Below, one piece after another: positions 35,505 to 47,101 of a DNA stretch of 64,000 nucleotides. This DNA is from Eledone cirrhosa (Eukaryota > Mollusca > Cephalopoda > Octopoda > Eledonidae). A program made the translations under genes and the position numbers. The stretch spans positions 166,502,492-166,566,491 of the forward strand of contig OZ024743.1 in the NCBI GenBank assembly GCA_964016885.1, read 5' to 3'. Numbering within the stretch: the first letter of the stretch is position 1; every line of letters begins with the position of its first letter. Below the pieces are notes generated by a model, which saw nothing but the letters and a program-made list of their open reading frames with translations, was not told where the DNA came from and did not search any database.

Positions 35505-37560
35505 TATCATCATCATCATCACCACTTAACATCCATTTTTCCATGCTAGTATGTGTATGTGAGGGACAGAGTGTTAGGACATGGGTAGGGTGTTAGGGCG
35601 TGGAGGTGATGCATACTAAGTGTATGTTTCAGCCTGTGTTCATGGGAAGGCAGGTCTTCTGTATAAGAGATCTTTGAGAGGTGCAAGTTCAGCTTTTATT
35701 ACCTCATGCCAAGTCTTCTTACTCTATAGATTCCATCAACTTTGAACACCCTGCACTTTTTTATACAGCCATCACCCTTCATATGGATCACATGTCCATA
35801 CCAATGCAATCTCCTCTCCTACAAACTGTATCTAATTCCTCTTATACCAAGTTTCTCTCTCAGTTCATTAATGCTTTGCCTTTCATATATATTACTATTA
35901 CACATCCACTGAAGCATGCGTCATTTCTTTCCAATCTTCGCAGGTCCACTGCACACAGCGCCCAGGCCTCACTATTTTGCAACGTTGCTGTTCATATACA
36001 CGCATCATATACACAATCTGCCCTTCATAGCTTGTAGTGGTAGTAGCTCCCTGAACTTCTTCCATCCCGTTTTCACTATGGCTACTGTACTTTCAGAACA
36101 CCCATCTTCATTGCTTATTTGGTCACGCAGGTAGTAGAAGCAGAATTTCCTAGAATTTGATAGCACTTGTTTCCTGTGGGCATTTGCTGCTTTCTGCTCT
36201 TTTGCAAAGGCCACATGTAAAACCTACTTTCTTAGATAAACTACCTGAGATCCTACATCTCTTGTGTACCCATAGTCTGCATTTGAAACAGAGAATGGAA
36301 TTTCTACGCCTTTCCTACACACTAAGCAAGGCCATTTCCCCGAGGGGATGTAGGCCCTGACTTTGAGATCTTTTATTTCTAGGCCATGCTTCCAGGTTGA
36401 GAATTTCTTCTCTAATTCTGCCATAGATTCAGCTATAAGTATGAGATCATCTGCATGGGCAGTCAGTCTTAGACTCCTCTGCAGGACGATAATAAACAGG
36501 AGAAGGCTAAGAACAGAGCCCTGCACGTTTAGTCATTGTTAATCCTAACTGTGCTGACTACTTCTCTATACATGGCTTGTACAGCCTTCACAAGCCACTC
36601 ATCTACTCCTGGTTTTCTAAGAGCCTACCAGATTATGGCAAGTGGGACTGTCAAAAGTTTTTTCCAGATCAACAAATGCCAGGTAGAGCTGCTTACTTTT
36701 AGCTAGGTACTTCTTCTGTAGCTGCTTCACAAGGATGAGAGCATCTGTGGTACTTTTACTTGGCACAAATCCTAACTACATCTCATCTAAGTTAACCTGG
36801 TCTCTAATCAGCTGTGCTATAACTCTTTCTGTTACTTTCATAACCTAATCCATCAACTTGATGCCTCTATAGTTTTCTCAATCTAGAGCACCTACTCTAC
36901 CCTTGTAGCAGTTGACAATAATGCTGCTGCATCAATCTTTCGGTATGACATTTAGTATTACTTGGTTTACAAGATGAGAGGTTAAGGTGTGAACTACCAA
37001 CCCAGATGCTTTCAGCATCTCGGCAACTATCCCTGATAGACCAGCTGCTTTTGCCCGTCTTCATATTTTTAATTGCCTTACTTACTACACTGTTGTTGAC
37101 TTATATGGCTGCGCCCTATGTTGGGTCTACTGGAGGTAGTATCTTTCTCCCATGCTACTTTCTTTTCAGAATCTGTGAGGGAAAGTGCTCCTTTATCATC
37201 AGACACACTTCTCTCCAATGACATCAAAATGTTCCCTAACACTGCCTCGCAATCCTGAACACCTTATGCCTCTGGTCTTCATGCTGCAAAACATGATTAC
37301 ATTTTTTATCTCCTGGTCTCTATGTAATGTACCCTGCTTCCCCTGTTCTTCCATTTTTTCCATGCTTGTCTCTTGGCCTTAATTGTCTCATCTACCCTAC
37401 CGTTCTACCAAGTCGCTCTTCTTCTCTCTGTAGCCCTGCTCCATCCACAGATCTCGTCTGTCACCTTCAGCAGATTATCTTTCAGGAACTCCCAGTGCTC
37501 TCCTATTTTGAATGTCTCTATTTGCTTTTCCTTACTGTTATAAACATCAAGTAAAATACA
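35505..37560 (-). mobile_element. Non-LTR retrotransposon 3' part
   Basis: Minus-strand linker and RT pieces (37550-36500) include VHQGSVLSLLLFIIVL-like sequence near 36515 and LILIAESMAELEKKFSTWKH near 36440, then zinc-finger remnants (36330-36190) and the C-terminal block to about 35770. The 3' UTR ends in the (CAT)n tail at 35507-35521. The 5' end and the endonuclease are missing. Confidence 0.8.
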
Positions 37561-37581
37561 AACACACACTATATATATATA

Positions 37582-37974
37582 TTGGAATTTCGTATTTCAG
37601 AAGAAATACGGTATGTTTAAAATATACATTTGGAGAGCCGTAGCTATGCCATAACACTAGCGACTAATGCCATCTGCCGGTGTCCAGCAGAAGCAAGGGG
37701 GACAATTGTGGACACGCATTTTGAACTGAACTGGTTCTCATCAGCATGATCCCTCCCACTCTTGCAGCTGCTGGACTTTGAATACAGGTGAGAATATATG
37801 GTTTTCTCGTCTGTGAAAATGAGGTGATTAATCTCATTGGCTTATGAAGCTGTATACAGAAATACGGTATGTTTAAAATAAACATTTGGAAAGCCATAAC
37901 TATGTCAAAACACCAAGTTGGCTTAACTTATAATAGAATAGACAGCATTAGTCTTCTGAAATACGAAATTCCAA
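37582..37974. mobile_element. Non-autonomous DNA element with 22 bp perfect inverted ends
   Basis: The left end starts TTGGAATTTCGTATTTCAGA and its 22 bases are the exact reverse complement of 37953-37974. TA flanks both ends (37580-37581 and 37975-37976), as for Tc1/mariner-type targets. The 393 bp body encodes nothing recognisable. It has an internal direct repeat: aaatacggtatgtttaaaat occurs near 37604 and again near 37861. Confidence 0.8.
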
Positions 37975-38097
37975 TACATATCTGTATACAACTATGCCTG
38001 AAGCTAAATTGTAATTTTCTCTCTATTTATATATTTGAAAAAGGAGTAAGGTTCTATACAAAACAGAGGTTATAGAGAAGAAGTGGAATTGAAACTG

Positions 38098-38778
38098 GCA
38101 CGAAAAGTATATTTTTAAAGTATCTGCTTTTCTTTTTTTCTTCTTTGATTTGTCAAAGTGACATTATTGAAAAAATGAGAGGAACAATTTAAAAAAAGAG
38201 GAGTTTTATAATGTATATAAATATAACCAGTTTCAATGTATCAGTGTAATCCATCTTATCAAATGTTGAATATTACAATTAAAAAGAATTAAAAATTAAA
38301 GATTTAAAATTAAGTGTTGAAGCAGGTTTGTTCATCTTTCTTGTTGAGAAGAAGACTGGATCTAAAATGGAATCTTATATGTATAGAGAGAGGTAGTAGT
38401 AGTAGTAGAAGCAGTGGTGGTAGTTGTGTCTTTTCACAGAACAAAATTATTTTTAGGGAGAGAAAAATTTTCTGTATATATGTGTATCTCAATTGTGTTA
38501 AAGGACTGGTCAAGAGTTTAGATGGAGGTGGCGAAGAGGGGAAATGTAAGCTAGAGAAAATTCTATGGATGAGAGAGGTAAATGGGATTGGCAAAAGTAA
38601 GGTTAAAAAGAAATTCTATTTTTGGAATATGGTTTTAGAGAGTATGAGTGTGTATATATAAATACATAAGTGTGTGCGTGCGTGTCTTATTGTAAGTGTG
38701 ATGGGATCAAAACTTGGTCAGAGAAATATTTTTTGGGAAAAGAAAGAAGTTTTTTTAGGGATATTGTATACTAGCTGA
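38098..38778 (+). repeat. Left inverted arm, outer part
   Basis: It matches 41820-42467 in inverse sense, including tttgttcatctttcttgttg and a (TAG)n microsatellite that is longer on the right. Divergence is visible as scattered substitutions and small indels. An apparent frame at 38314-38661 is an arm artefact. Confidence 0.85.
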
Positions 38779-39589
38779 GGTACCCGGTAATACCCGGGAA
38801 AGAGGGTATTCTCAGTTCCCATTAAAATGCCCAATGCCTCTCAGACGAAAAATAAATGTTACAGCAAGCAGAGAATATTAAGTAGATTTATAGAGAACAT
38901 TTTAAGCCCACAACAGCTGAAGCCAAATTTTGCTCATCAGTTAATCAAAAATCAGCTTATGCTTTGCTCGAGTGGTCTGGATAATTTTCTTTATCCAAAA
39001 AGCCATCTTAGCACATAATCTATCTGTGTTTCAAGTTTGAAGGAAATCGGATGAGAGCTTTAAAAGTTATCGCAGAAAATAACATTCATATGAGTAAATT
39101 TCCTATTCATTTTTTGAAAAATCGATGCATACTGGAAATTATCAATTTTTTAACTTCAAAGTACATAAGAAATCAAATGGGCATGAGCCCCACACATGTG
39201 TCAAGTTTCATCAAGATCGGTTTGGTAGTTTGAGTTTTAGGTTCACAAACAAACACACACGCAAAAGACAGAAAATGCCATTTAGGTATATAGATAAGGG
39301 GTTTAACCCCCATTAGGGTATCTTAATATTATTGAAATGTGCTGAAACTTTGTGAATAGGCATCATATCTTGCCATTTACCTATGGTTTAAATTTCATAT
39401 AAATCGAAGGGAAAACATTTTCAGCAGGGGTTTGAGCCGCCGGGGAACCCTTTGATTAAAATGAAATATACGTAAGAAATCAAATGGGCATGAGCCCCAC
39501 ACACATCAAGTTTCACCAAGGTCGGTTTGGTAGTTTTTGAGTTTTAGGTTCACAAACAGAAATTGCCATTTATGTATACACACACACAC
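38779..39589. mobile_element. Unclassified interspersed repeat inserted in the left arm
   Basis: It begins near ctagctgaggtacccggtaa and contains two copies of an 80-90 bp unit (ggcatgagccccacacat near 39180 and 39487; ggtcggtttggtagttt-like near 39224 and 39521). TGTATA flanks it on both sides (38770-38775 and about 39573-39578), a likely target duplication. It is absent from the right arm, so it arrived after the arms formed or landed in only one. Confidence 0.7.
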
Positions 39590-39929
39590 ATATATACATA
39601 TATATATTTGTTTGTTAGTCACAGGTCTTTTTGTGGTGGGCAGAGGGGTTATTTTTGGAAAATATGTGTATGAATAATTTCTTTTTTAATTTTATTTCAT
39701 GATGTGTGTCAAAGAGAGAGGGAAAGCATATGTGTATACACACACCTGTATGTTTGCAAATGTATCGATCTGTCTGTATATGCATATGTGCTTAGTCAAT
39801 GGGTCCTGATGAATAATTTAATGGGGGTGATTACATATTTAATTTTGGTTTAAATCTGTTAAGAAATAGTTTTTCTTTATTTAGTCTTTGTTGTTGTGTG
39901 AAAGAATCTGAGCACTTATAAAATTTAAT

Positions 39930-41300
39930 TAAATTCTGGAAACAGGACTTCGAAATCGAACCTCACAAAACACAAATGGAAAGAATTATTCACATTCCGA
40001 GATAACACTGAAATAACCATCAAAGTGGCCGATAAAGGGAATACTTTAGTCATCATGAATACTGACTACTATAGAGACCTGGCACTGAAAATCTTAAACA
40101 AATACTACGAAAAAAACCCAGAAAACTACAAACAAACTAAAACAATGGGGAATCTCCTCGCATTACAAAAAAATATTGCAATAGCCTGACTAACCACAAA
40201 AGAATTTGAATACTTAAGCCATTTCAAATGTAAAACAAGTACTTTTTACAGCTTACCGAAGATCCACAAATGTAAACTCATAAAAGATGCCTGTGACACT
40301 TCGACTATCAAATACACACAATTAACACCACTGGAAGACTTAAAACTCAGACCAATTATAGCAGACCCTGCATGTGAAACCCACAGACTTAGCAACTTCC
40401 TGGACATCCTACTAAAGCCCCTCCTAAAACATATACAGAGTTACATACGGGATGATCTTGATATGCTGAACCACCTACCTAAAACAGTAAGTGAAGACAT
40501 ATTTCTTGTCTCCTTTGACAGAGGAAACCTTTACACTAACATACCTGACAACTATGGAATAACGACAATCTGGTACTAGCTAGACACACACCAATTTGAA
40601 ATACCAATACGCATCAACAAAAACTTTTTTATTGACAGACTCCGATTTATCTTACAGAATAATTATTTTACTTCCAATACTTCAACATACCGGCAAATCC
40701 CAGGTAGTGCAATGGGCACGAAGGTAGCCTCCACATATGCCAACTCAGTCATGGGATATCATGAACAAATCTACAACCAATCCCTTCTATTGTTCAGAGA
40801 TACCTAGACGATTGCTTTATACTATGACAGAAAGACATGAATACACTCACTGATTTCAAAAATATGATAAACAACATAAACAATAACATACAATTCACAA
40901 TGGAATCCAACTCCAAGGAATTAGCCTTCTTGTATATCCTTTTAAAAACAGATGGGAAAATAGAAAAAGACATTTTTTTTATAAACCCACGGACTCCAAA
41001 CTGTATCTCCTTTTCACATCAAGTCGCCCTAAACATACAAAACTTAACATTCCTTTTAACTTAGCCAAACGTATATGCACTATAGTATCAGACCCAACTA
41101 AATGAACTAAAAAACACACTTACCTTAAGAGCCTTCCCACTTGACATAATTAATAACGGAATAGACAGAGCAAAACACGCAAATTTTCATCAACTTAACA
41201 ATCCAAAGCACAGAACCACGAACAATACCTTACCATATATATCCACCTTCAACCTCAGAAACACCGAAATGTTCGACCACCTACAGAAAAACCTCCCCAT
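39930..41300 (+). pseudogene. Penelope-like reverse transcriptase, disrupted
   Basis: Motifs in order: VADKGNTLVIMNTDYY (40030-40077), FYSLPKIHKCK (40243-40275), LKLRPIIADPACE (40340-40378), LVSFDRGNLYTNIPD (40507-40550), YRQIPGSAMGTKVASTYAN (40690-40746) and, in a shifted frame, the catalytic RYLDDCFIL at about 40799-40825. SLPKIHK and GSAMGTxxAPxYA are diagnostic of Penelope-like RTs. An early stop lies near 40188 and the last third is in changing frames. If intact, it would copy the element RNA at cleaved target DNA. Confidence 0.85.
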
Positions 41301-41440
41301 TCTATTTAATGTGGTGGTTGTCGACATAACTACATAGGACAGACGGGTGTGTCATTACGCAAAAGAATGACCACCCATCGCCAACAAGTACGAGGGGTAA
41401 ACACAAGAAAAATCCCCTTAAGATTGTGCAGGAATGACCC
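41301..41440 (+). pseudogene. GIY-YIG endonuclease motif of the Penelope-like element
   Basis: The plus strand encodes CGGCRHNYIGQTGVSLRKRM followed by TTHRQQVRGVNTRKIPL. YIGQT and the spaced R and H residues fit the GIY-YIG nuclease of Penelope elements, which nicks the insertion site. Only the N-terminal half of the domain is recognised before the inverted arm begins near 41450. Confidence 0.75.
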
Positions 41441-41449
41441 TTCTCAACT

Positions 41450-41789
41450 TTAAAATCTTCCCCCTTTATAAGTGCTCAGATTCTTTCACACAACAACATT
41501 GAATAAATAAATAAAATCTATTTCTTGACAGATTTAAACCAAAATTAAATATGTAATCACCCCCATTAGATTATTTATAAGGACCCATTGACTAAGCACA
41601 TACACATATACAGACAGGTCGATACATTTGCACAAATACAGGCATGTGTGTATATATACATATGCACTCTCTCTCTCACATGCACACTCACCACAAAATA
41701 AAAAAAATTATTCATACACATATTTTCCAAAAATAATCCCTCTACCCACCACAAAAAGACCTGTGACTAACTAACAAATATATACATAC

Positions 41790-41822
<33 letters not shown>

Positions 41823-42467
41823 CAATATCCCTAAAAAACCTTTTTTCTTTCCTTCCACAAAAAATATTTCTCTGACCAAGACACGCACACACTTATGTAT
41901 TTATATATACACACTCATACTCTCTAAAACCATATTCCAAAAATAGAATTTCTTTTTAACCTTACTTTTGCCAATCCCATTTACCTCTCTCATCCATAGA
42001 ATTTGTCTCTAGCTTACATTTCCCCTCTTCGCCACCTCCATCTGAACTCTTGACCAGTCCTTTAACACAATTGAGATACACACACATATACACAGAAAAT
42101 TTTTCTCTCCCTAAAAATAATTTTGTTCTGTGAAAAGACAACTACCACCACTGCTTCTTCTACTACTACTACTACTACTACTACTACCTCTCTCTATACA
42201 TATAAGATTCCATTTTAGATCCAGTCTTCTTCTCAACAAGAAAGATGAACAAACCTGCTTCAACACTTAATTTTTAATTCTTTTTAATTGTAATATTCCA
42301 TTTGGATAGATAGATTACACTGATACATCGAAGCCGGTTATATTTTATATACATTATAAAACTCCTTTTTTTTAAAAATGGTTCCTCTCATTTTTTCAAT
42401 AATGTCACTTTGATGAATCCAAAGAAGAAAAAAGAAAAACAGATCCTTTAAAAATATACTTTTCGTG
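41450..42467 (-). repeat. Right inverted arm of the Penelope-like element
   Basis: Inverse match of the left arm: the inner part (41450-41780, with ataagtgctcagattctttc) pairs with 39590-39925, and the outer part pairs with 38098-38778. A C-run of about 20 bases (42470-42490) sits immediately outside. Confidence 0.85.
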
Positions 42468-42713
42468 CTACCCCCCCCCCCCCCCCCCCCATATATATGT
42501 ATGTATGTATAGTTTGGAATATCAAAAACCAAAAAGGTGAAAAACGCAGGAGTAAATGTTACAAATATTATTAGTTTCACGTTTGGTGAGAATGGAGGGA
42601 TATATATATATATATAAATTCCGCCTGCAGGAAGTGAAACAATCATCTCATTTTTAATTAAACACTATTTAATCCATTAACTATTATTGTTATAAAAGAA
42701 TTCATGCACTCAC

Positions 42714-42757
42714 CTTGGTGTTTCATCATCATCTGCACTCTCAGAAGCATCTGTTTT
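42714..42757 (-). CDS. CANX: Calnexin exon: penultimate, acidic tail end
   Basis: This 44 bp exon follows a good acceptor (cttcacag) and ends at a strong donor (gtgagt). It encodes K-TDASESADDDETP plus two bases of an arginine codon. Acidic and Ser/Thr-rich residues continue the cytosolic tail. It starts in phase 0 from the exon at 43654 and passes two bases to the last exon at 24587, where they complete an arginine codon. Confidence 0.85.
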
Positions 42758-43102
42758 CTGTGAAGGTATATTATAAATATTACTTGTCATTCACTTCAAT
42801 ATCAACATGTACATCAACTATTTCAATAATACAATGACTGAATAGAGAGCCACCATCTAGTTACCCCATCAGTACATCTTTCTTTAGAAATAACTCAATG
42901 CATGCCAGACTACACTGGTCTTACTACACCAATACAGCTTTCTTTAGCAATAACCTAACATATATAGTACTATATTGGCCTTACTACATCAATACATCTT
43001 CCTTTAATTAAGTTTATAGCTAGGGTAACATCATGACATGATTTACTTTACAAAGTAAATCTATATACCTACAAAATTGTCATCTGTGTGTATCATGTAT
43101 TC

Positions 43103-43262
43103 ATGTATGGTGATGGTAAGGTGAGATGGTGGTGTGATAGTAAGATAGAATGGTGGTGTGATCGTGAGATAGAATAGTGGTGTGATGGTGGGATAGAATG
43201 GTGGCGTGATGGTGAGATAGGATGGTGGTGTGATAGGATGGTAGTGTGATAGTAGGATACAA
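43103..43262. repeat. Minisatellite, about 24-27 bp unit
   Basis: Diverged tandem copies of gtgtgatggtgagatagaat. The minus-strand frame across it (Ser-His-Pro repeats) is the translated repeat and not a gene. Confidence 0.85.
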
Positions 43263-43279
43263 TTATATCATGAAAAGTA

Positions 43280-43500
43280 ATATATTGTAAAGTATCTTGT
43301 TCAAGAACAACACACACTCCTTGGTCTAGAAATTGGACTCCTGACTTTATAACTGTACATTCACAATCATAAAGTCATGAGTTCAATTTCTAGACGACCA
43401 GACAGCATGTGTTGTTCTTGAACAAGATGCTTCACATTATATTGCTTTTTACTGATATGACTGGGGACCTTATCATTAAAACTGAGAAACCTATGAGATG
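43280..43500. repeat. Two SINE copies in inverted orientation
   Basis: The stretch cttgttcaagaacaacacac at 43291 recurs inverted as gtgtgttgttcttgaacaag-like sequence near 43410-43428. The arms extend to the tRNA-like B-box region gagttcaatttctag (43380-43394). Together they can fold into a hairpin of about 60 bp arms in calnexin pre-mRNA. Confidence 0.7.
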
Positions 43501-43653
43501 CAACCTGCAAATATGTGAGCTGTAAATTTCTTTGTTAGTTATAAAGGCTCAATAGATCAAGTAATATTTTTAGGGGCCAGTGTTGTGGAATGTACCAGAA
43601 AAAGTTAACTAAATATGAAATGAGACAATTGTCTAATAATATTTTCAACTTAC

Positions 43654-43902
43654 TTTTTCAACTTCAAGATTCCCCTTTAAAGGTTTTTTAGGTTTATCAT
43701 CAGCTGGTTCTACTTTCTCTTCAGAACCTGAAACATTACTTCCTTCCTCTTCTTCTCCTTCTGCCTCCTCATCACCATCATCAGATTTCCTATCAGAATC
43801 TTCTTTCTTCTTGTCAGAATCATCTTTTGTTTTATCTAAGTCACCCTTAACCTTGTCATCAGGTGATACTGCATCCGTTTTCTTCCTCTCTGCAGTTTCA
43901 TC
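43654..43902 (-). CDS. CANX: Calnexin exon: acidic cytosolic tail
   Basis: This 83-codon exon begins DETAERKKTDAVSPDDKVKG and is dominated by Asp, Glu and Lys (for example DGDEEAEGEEEEGS), ending KPLKGNLEVEK. Calnexins carry such an acidic cytosolic domain of roughly this size after the membrane segment; the KKTDA match near the start resembles vertebrate calnexin just after its membrane anchor. Serines in acidic contexts could be casein kinase 2 sites, as known for calnexin. The acceptor has a weak pyrimidine tract (cattgatacaag), while the donor is a consensus gtaagt. The exon is phase 0 at both ends, so it joins either transmembrane exon upstream. Confidence 0.93.
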
Positions 43903-44129
43903 CTTGTATCAATGTGAGGAAAAATATTAGAAATAATTTTTCACCAAATTTCATATAAATAAACTATTATCATTACAATAAAAGGCATGATCATGTGACA
44001 ACTACTTTCAGATAGATTTGTTAGGGAAGTGGTAATTTGAGCAAATATGACCTTTGATATCTTGTCAACACAGAGAGGCAGAGAGGAAGATGTATCCACC
44101 TTCCAATGTGTCAGTAGCTATTTACCTAT

Positions 44130-45065
44130 CTATCTATGAGTGCCTTCAGGCACTCACAGCCCTCTACCAAACAAAAACGACAATCAGCAGACTCCACTTC
44201 GACATTCTATAGGGGATTAGTGGAGGATAAGTGCGATGACGTTCTCGAGGAAACTAGGCATTAAAGAGGACGAACTGACCACTATGTTTGGGAAGACTTT
44301 CCACCCAGGGCCTATGGATAACTTCCAGAGGTCTCTGGCCTGGCAGTGCTACCGAGGAACTCTACCAGTTCAAGACAAAATCTACAGGCACGGATGCCCC
44401 AGCAGATTTCCTGCCAAAAGGACCTATCCGAAATGCAAGCAGGACATTGAAACCATTCTGCACACAATTGTTCAGTGACCAGGAGTGACTGACCTGTGGA
44501 ATTATGTTGAACAGCTACTTTCACATGTGGGACGCATCCAGTTGTCAGTCGAGTCCATCATGAGGATCACCTGGTCGCCTTCATTTAAGAATGAAGGAGA
44601 GGCAGTTTTCCTGTTTGGTGGCTATGGTGAAAGAGGGAATATGGTGGATGAGGTTAAAAGGACTGACGGCAAACACCTTTCTCTTTGGACAACAACTCAT
44701 CCTTTTCTTTAAATACCATTCAGAAGGAAGGCGAGAGTGGAGAAATTCGCTGAAAGGTGGGTCAATGTGGCGAAAATGCCCCTAGTGAATGGGCTTTCTC
44801 TGTATATAAACCTGAAGGTTGAGGAATACAAACAGAGGGAAGACGGGATCATCTTCAAAACATGCTCTTGGTGTTGAGGGTTGTTCTATCCATGGGGTGT
44901 AAAACCCCGCAGTAACGTTCCCCCCTACTGGGGATTTCGATTGTTTTATTTTATATATAGTTTATTGTTATTCATTATGGTTAAAGATTTTATGTAAAAC
45001 CCTTGCCATCACGTCTGGTAATGTCCCATTTTTGTATGCCCTGGTGGCAAATAAAGAAAGATATC
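44130..45065 (+). mobile_element. 3' part of a different non-LTR retrotransposon (zf-RVT type)
   Basis: The plus strand encodes FQRSLAWQCYRGTLPVQDKI then GCPSRFPAKRTYPKCKQDIE and TILHTIVQ, which resembles the zinc-binding domain found C-terminal to RT in some non-LTR clades (C-x2-C then H-x3-C, here partly lost). A second frame continues to about 44712, and the last part ends EEYKQREDGI. The 3' UTR ends ggtggcaaataaagaaagat near 45046. This family differs from the EN-RT copies elsewhere in the window. Confidence 0.65.
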
Positions 45066-47101
45066 TATCTTCACACAATAATAACAACATCTATTTACCT
45101 ATCTATTTATCTTTGATCTATCTATTTGTCTGTCTATATCTCACTCTAACTAGCTCTCTGTCTATCTTTCACTCTCTCTGCTTGCCTCTCTACCTAAATA
45201 GATAGATGTATAATTACCAATGTATCTATCCTCAATCAAGAACAACAACCAACAACAAAGCACAAAACTCAGACTTCTTTATTCCCATGTTAGACAATTC
45301 TTGAATATTATTTTAATTAATAGATAAAAATCATTCATCTTTAAATTCAATAACCTGATTACACACATCACTTTAAAAAATATTTAGTCCACAGAATATA
45401 GTGCTCTAATGAATAACTGTCGCCTACTTTTAAAGTATTTTATATACATCATATTAAATAACAGATTAGTGTAAAGCTTTGGTATAGCATTTTGATTTTT
45501 GCATGCACACACACAACATATACATGTGCATAATATCATTGCTGTAAAGCAAGTACACGAAAGGGCTACAATGTGCCAGTGAAATGTGCTGGGGAGAACA
45601 AGGTAAACTATATTCAATATTGAAAAGTAAAAATAATTATGCCATAGTTATAATTGTTCAGTTTAACAACCATAATTAGTGATATCAATAAAAGTGAGCA
45701 GTATTTTCTTTACACAAATGTTGAGAATTACTCAAAACTATATAATACAGTTGATTTTGATATGCAAAATGTCACATTTAACTTTTAATGTCCTGTACCA
45801 CATGAAACCACTTTAGCAACATATTCTTCAAAAGTACAAAACAGCACTATCACATTAAAAACTGAAGTCTTTATTCTAATATAAATTTTTATAACAGTCT
45901 GTCTATTAATAAAGATACTATGAACATTTGAATTAACAAAGCTGTTTTTAGATATTTTCTGCTGAATCATTACAAATGATTTAAGAGAAGGCAAAAAAAA
46001 TCCAAAAGAACTATAAGATACATAACCTAGGTTTATATCTAATTTGTTTACTGTCACATAAAGACAGTGATATAGACAAGATTTAAACCTTGCATGCTGC
46101 CTAAAATTATAAAAGCTGGTTTCAGATTTGGACTCATTTAAAAAAAAAAAAAGCTTTCACTGTGAACATGAAACAACTTGAATTTTTGTCAAGTTACATT
46201 GATAACAAGGCAGTCTTTGAATAAAAATCTGTATAAAATTTAGTCTAAGACAGTAATGAAAGCTTGGCCTGAGACATGAATATCACTAATTATGAACCTG
46301 TGATGCAAAAGATGACACATTGCCTGATGTAATTTTGATAGTTGCTAATTAGCATCTTGGTCTGCTAGTTGTAGCTGTTGGGCTTCATATTAAGTGAACT
46401 CTCAGGAGTAAGTCTTGTGCAGTCACAGGGAGATCACAAGGTGAGGAAGAACGACGAGGCAGCCTCAAGGATATCACCGGTCAGTAGGGCAAAAGAGTAT
46501 AAGGAATGGGCTGTGTAATAAAAGCTTTTATAAAAAACCCTCTATTACGTGTTATACTTAACAGTAATTATACAATCCAGTTTCATTTTGGTAAGACTAA
46601 AGCCATAACCTCAGAGACTACAAGATTGTAGCAACTGACAATATCTTCTTAATTATACAATTTTTTACCACAATATTGACATAACTAAACTATTGTAAAT
46701 CTTTAGTGCTGTTCCACATGATTGTTTCAATGTCACACAATATATAACTATTATATGTATCTCAAAATATCTTCAATGGAATGAAAGTCAAAGAACACCC
46801 TATAAAACCATGCCTTTGGCAGGCTTTCTCACAGCTTCCATCTATTAGATTTTATACACACAAAATATAGTTCAATCTAACCCTAGACCATGAAGCTACA
46901 AAACAAACTTCTTAACAATACAACTATGTATGTGCTGCATAATGATTACATATACAAGCAGAATACTTAAACTAGGTTTTAGATGTACACATATTTAAAA
47001 CACTGGGGTAAGGAGAAGAAGCAGTGTGAATATTAGTTAGAAGTTACAACTACAACTATATAGAAAGTACTGAACAACAGAGCCACAACACATACTACTA
47101 C
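45066..47101. other. Calnexin intron, no element recognised
   Basis: Mostly AT-rich sequence with a degenerate (TCTA)n block (45080-45230) and an A-run (46140-46153). The minus-strand frame at 45785-46057 has no supporting motif. Confidence 0.5.

Larger units (their letters stand above)
38098..42467 (+). mobile_element. Penelope-like element between long inverted arms
   Basis: A central plus-strand coding remnant (about 39930-41440) has Penelope-type RT motifs and a GIY-YIG endonuclease motif. Left sequence (38098-38778 and 39590-39925) recurs inverted on the right (41450-41780 and 41820-42467). Penelope elements commonly carry flanking copies of their own ends (pseudo-LTRs), and partial inverted copies are known. 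An 0.8 kb unrelated repeat sits in the left arm only. The coding part is broken by stops and frameshifts. Confidence 0.85.

Noticed and set aside
38314..38661. Plus-strand open frame of 115 codons (and a mirror frame at 38310-38594)
   Set aside because: It lies wholly in the left inverted arm of the Penelope-like element, is low in complexity and is not kept open in the right arm.
43093..43317. Minus-strand frame rich in His, Ser and Pro
   Set aside because: It is a translated minisatellite.
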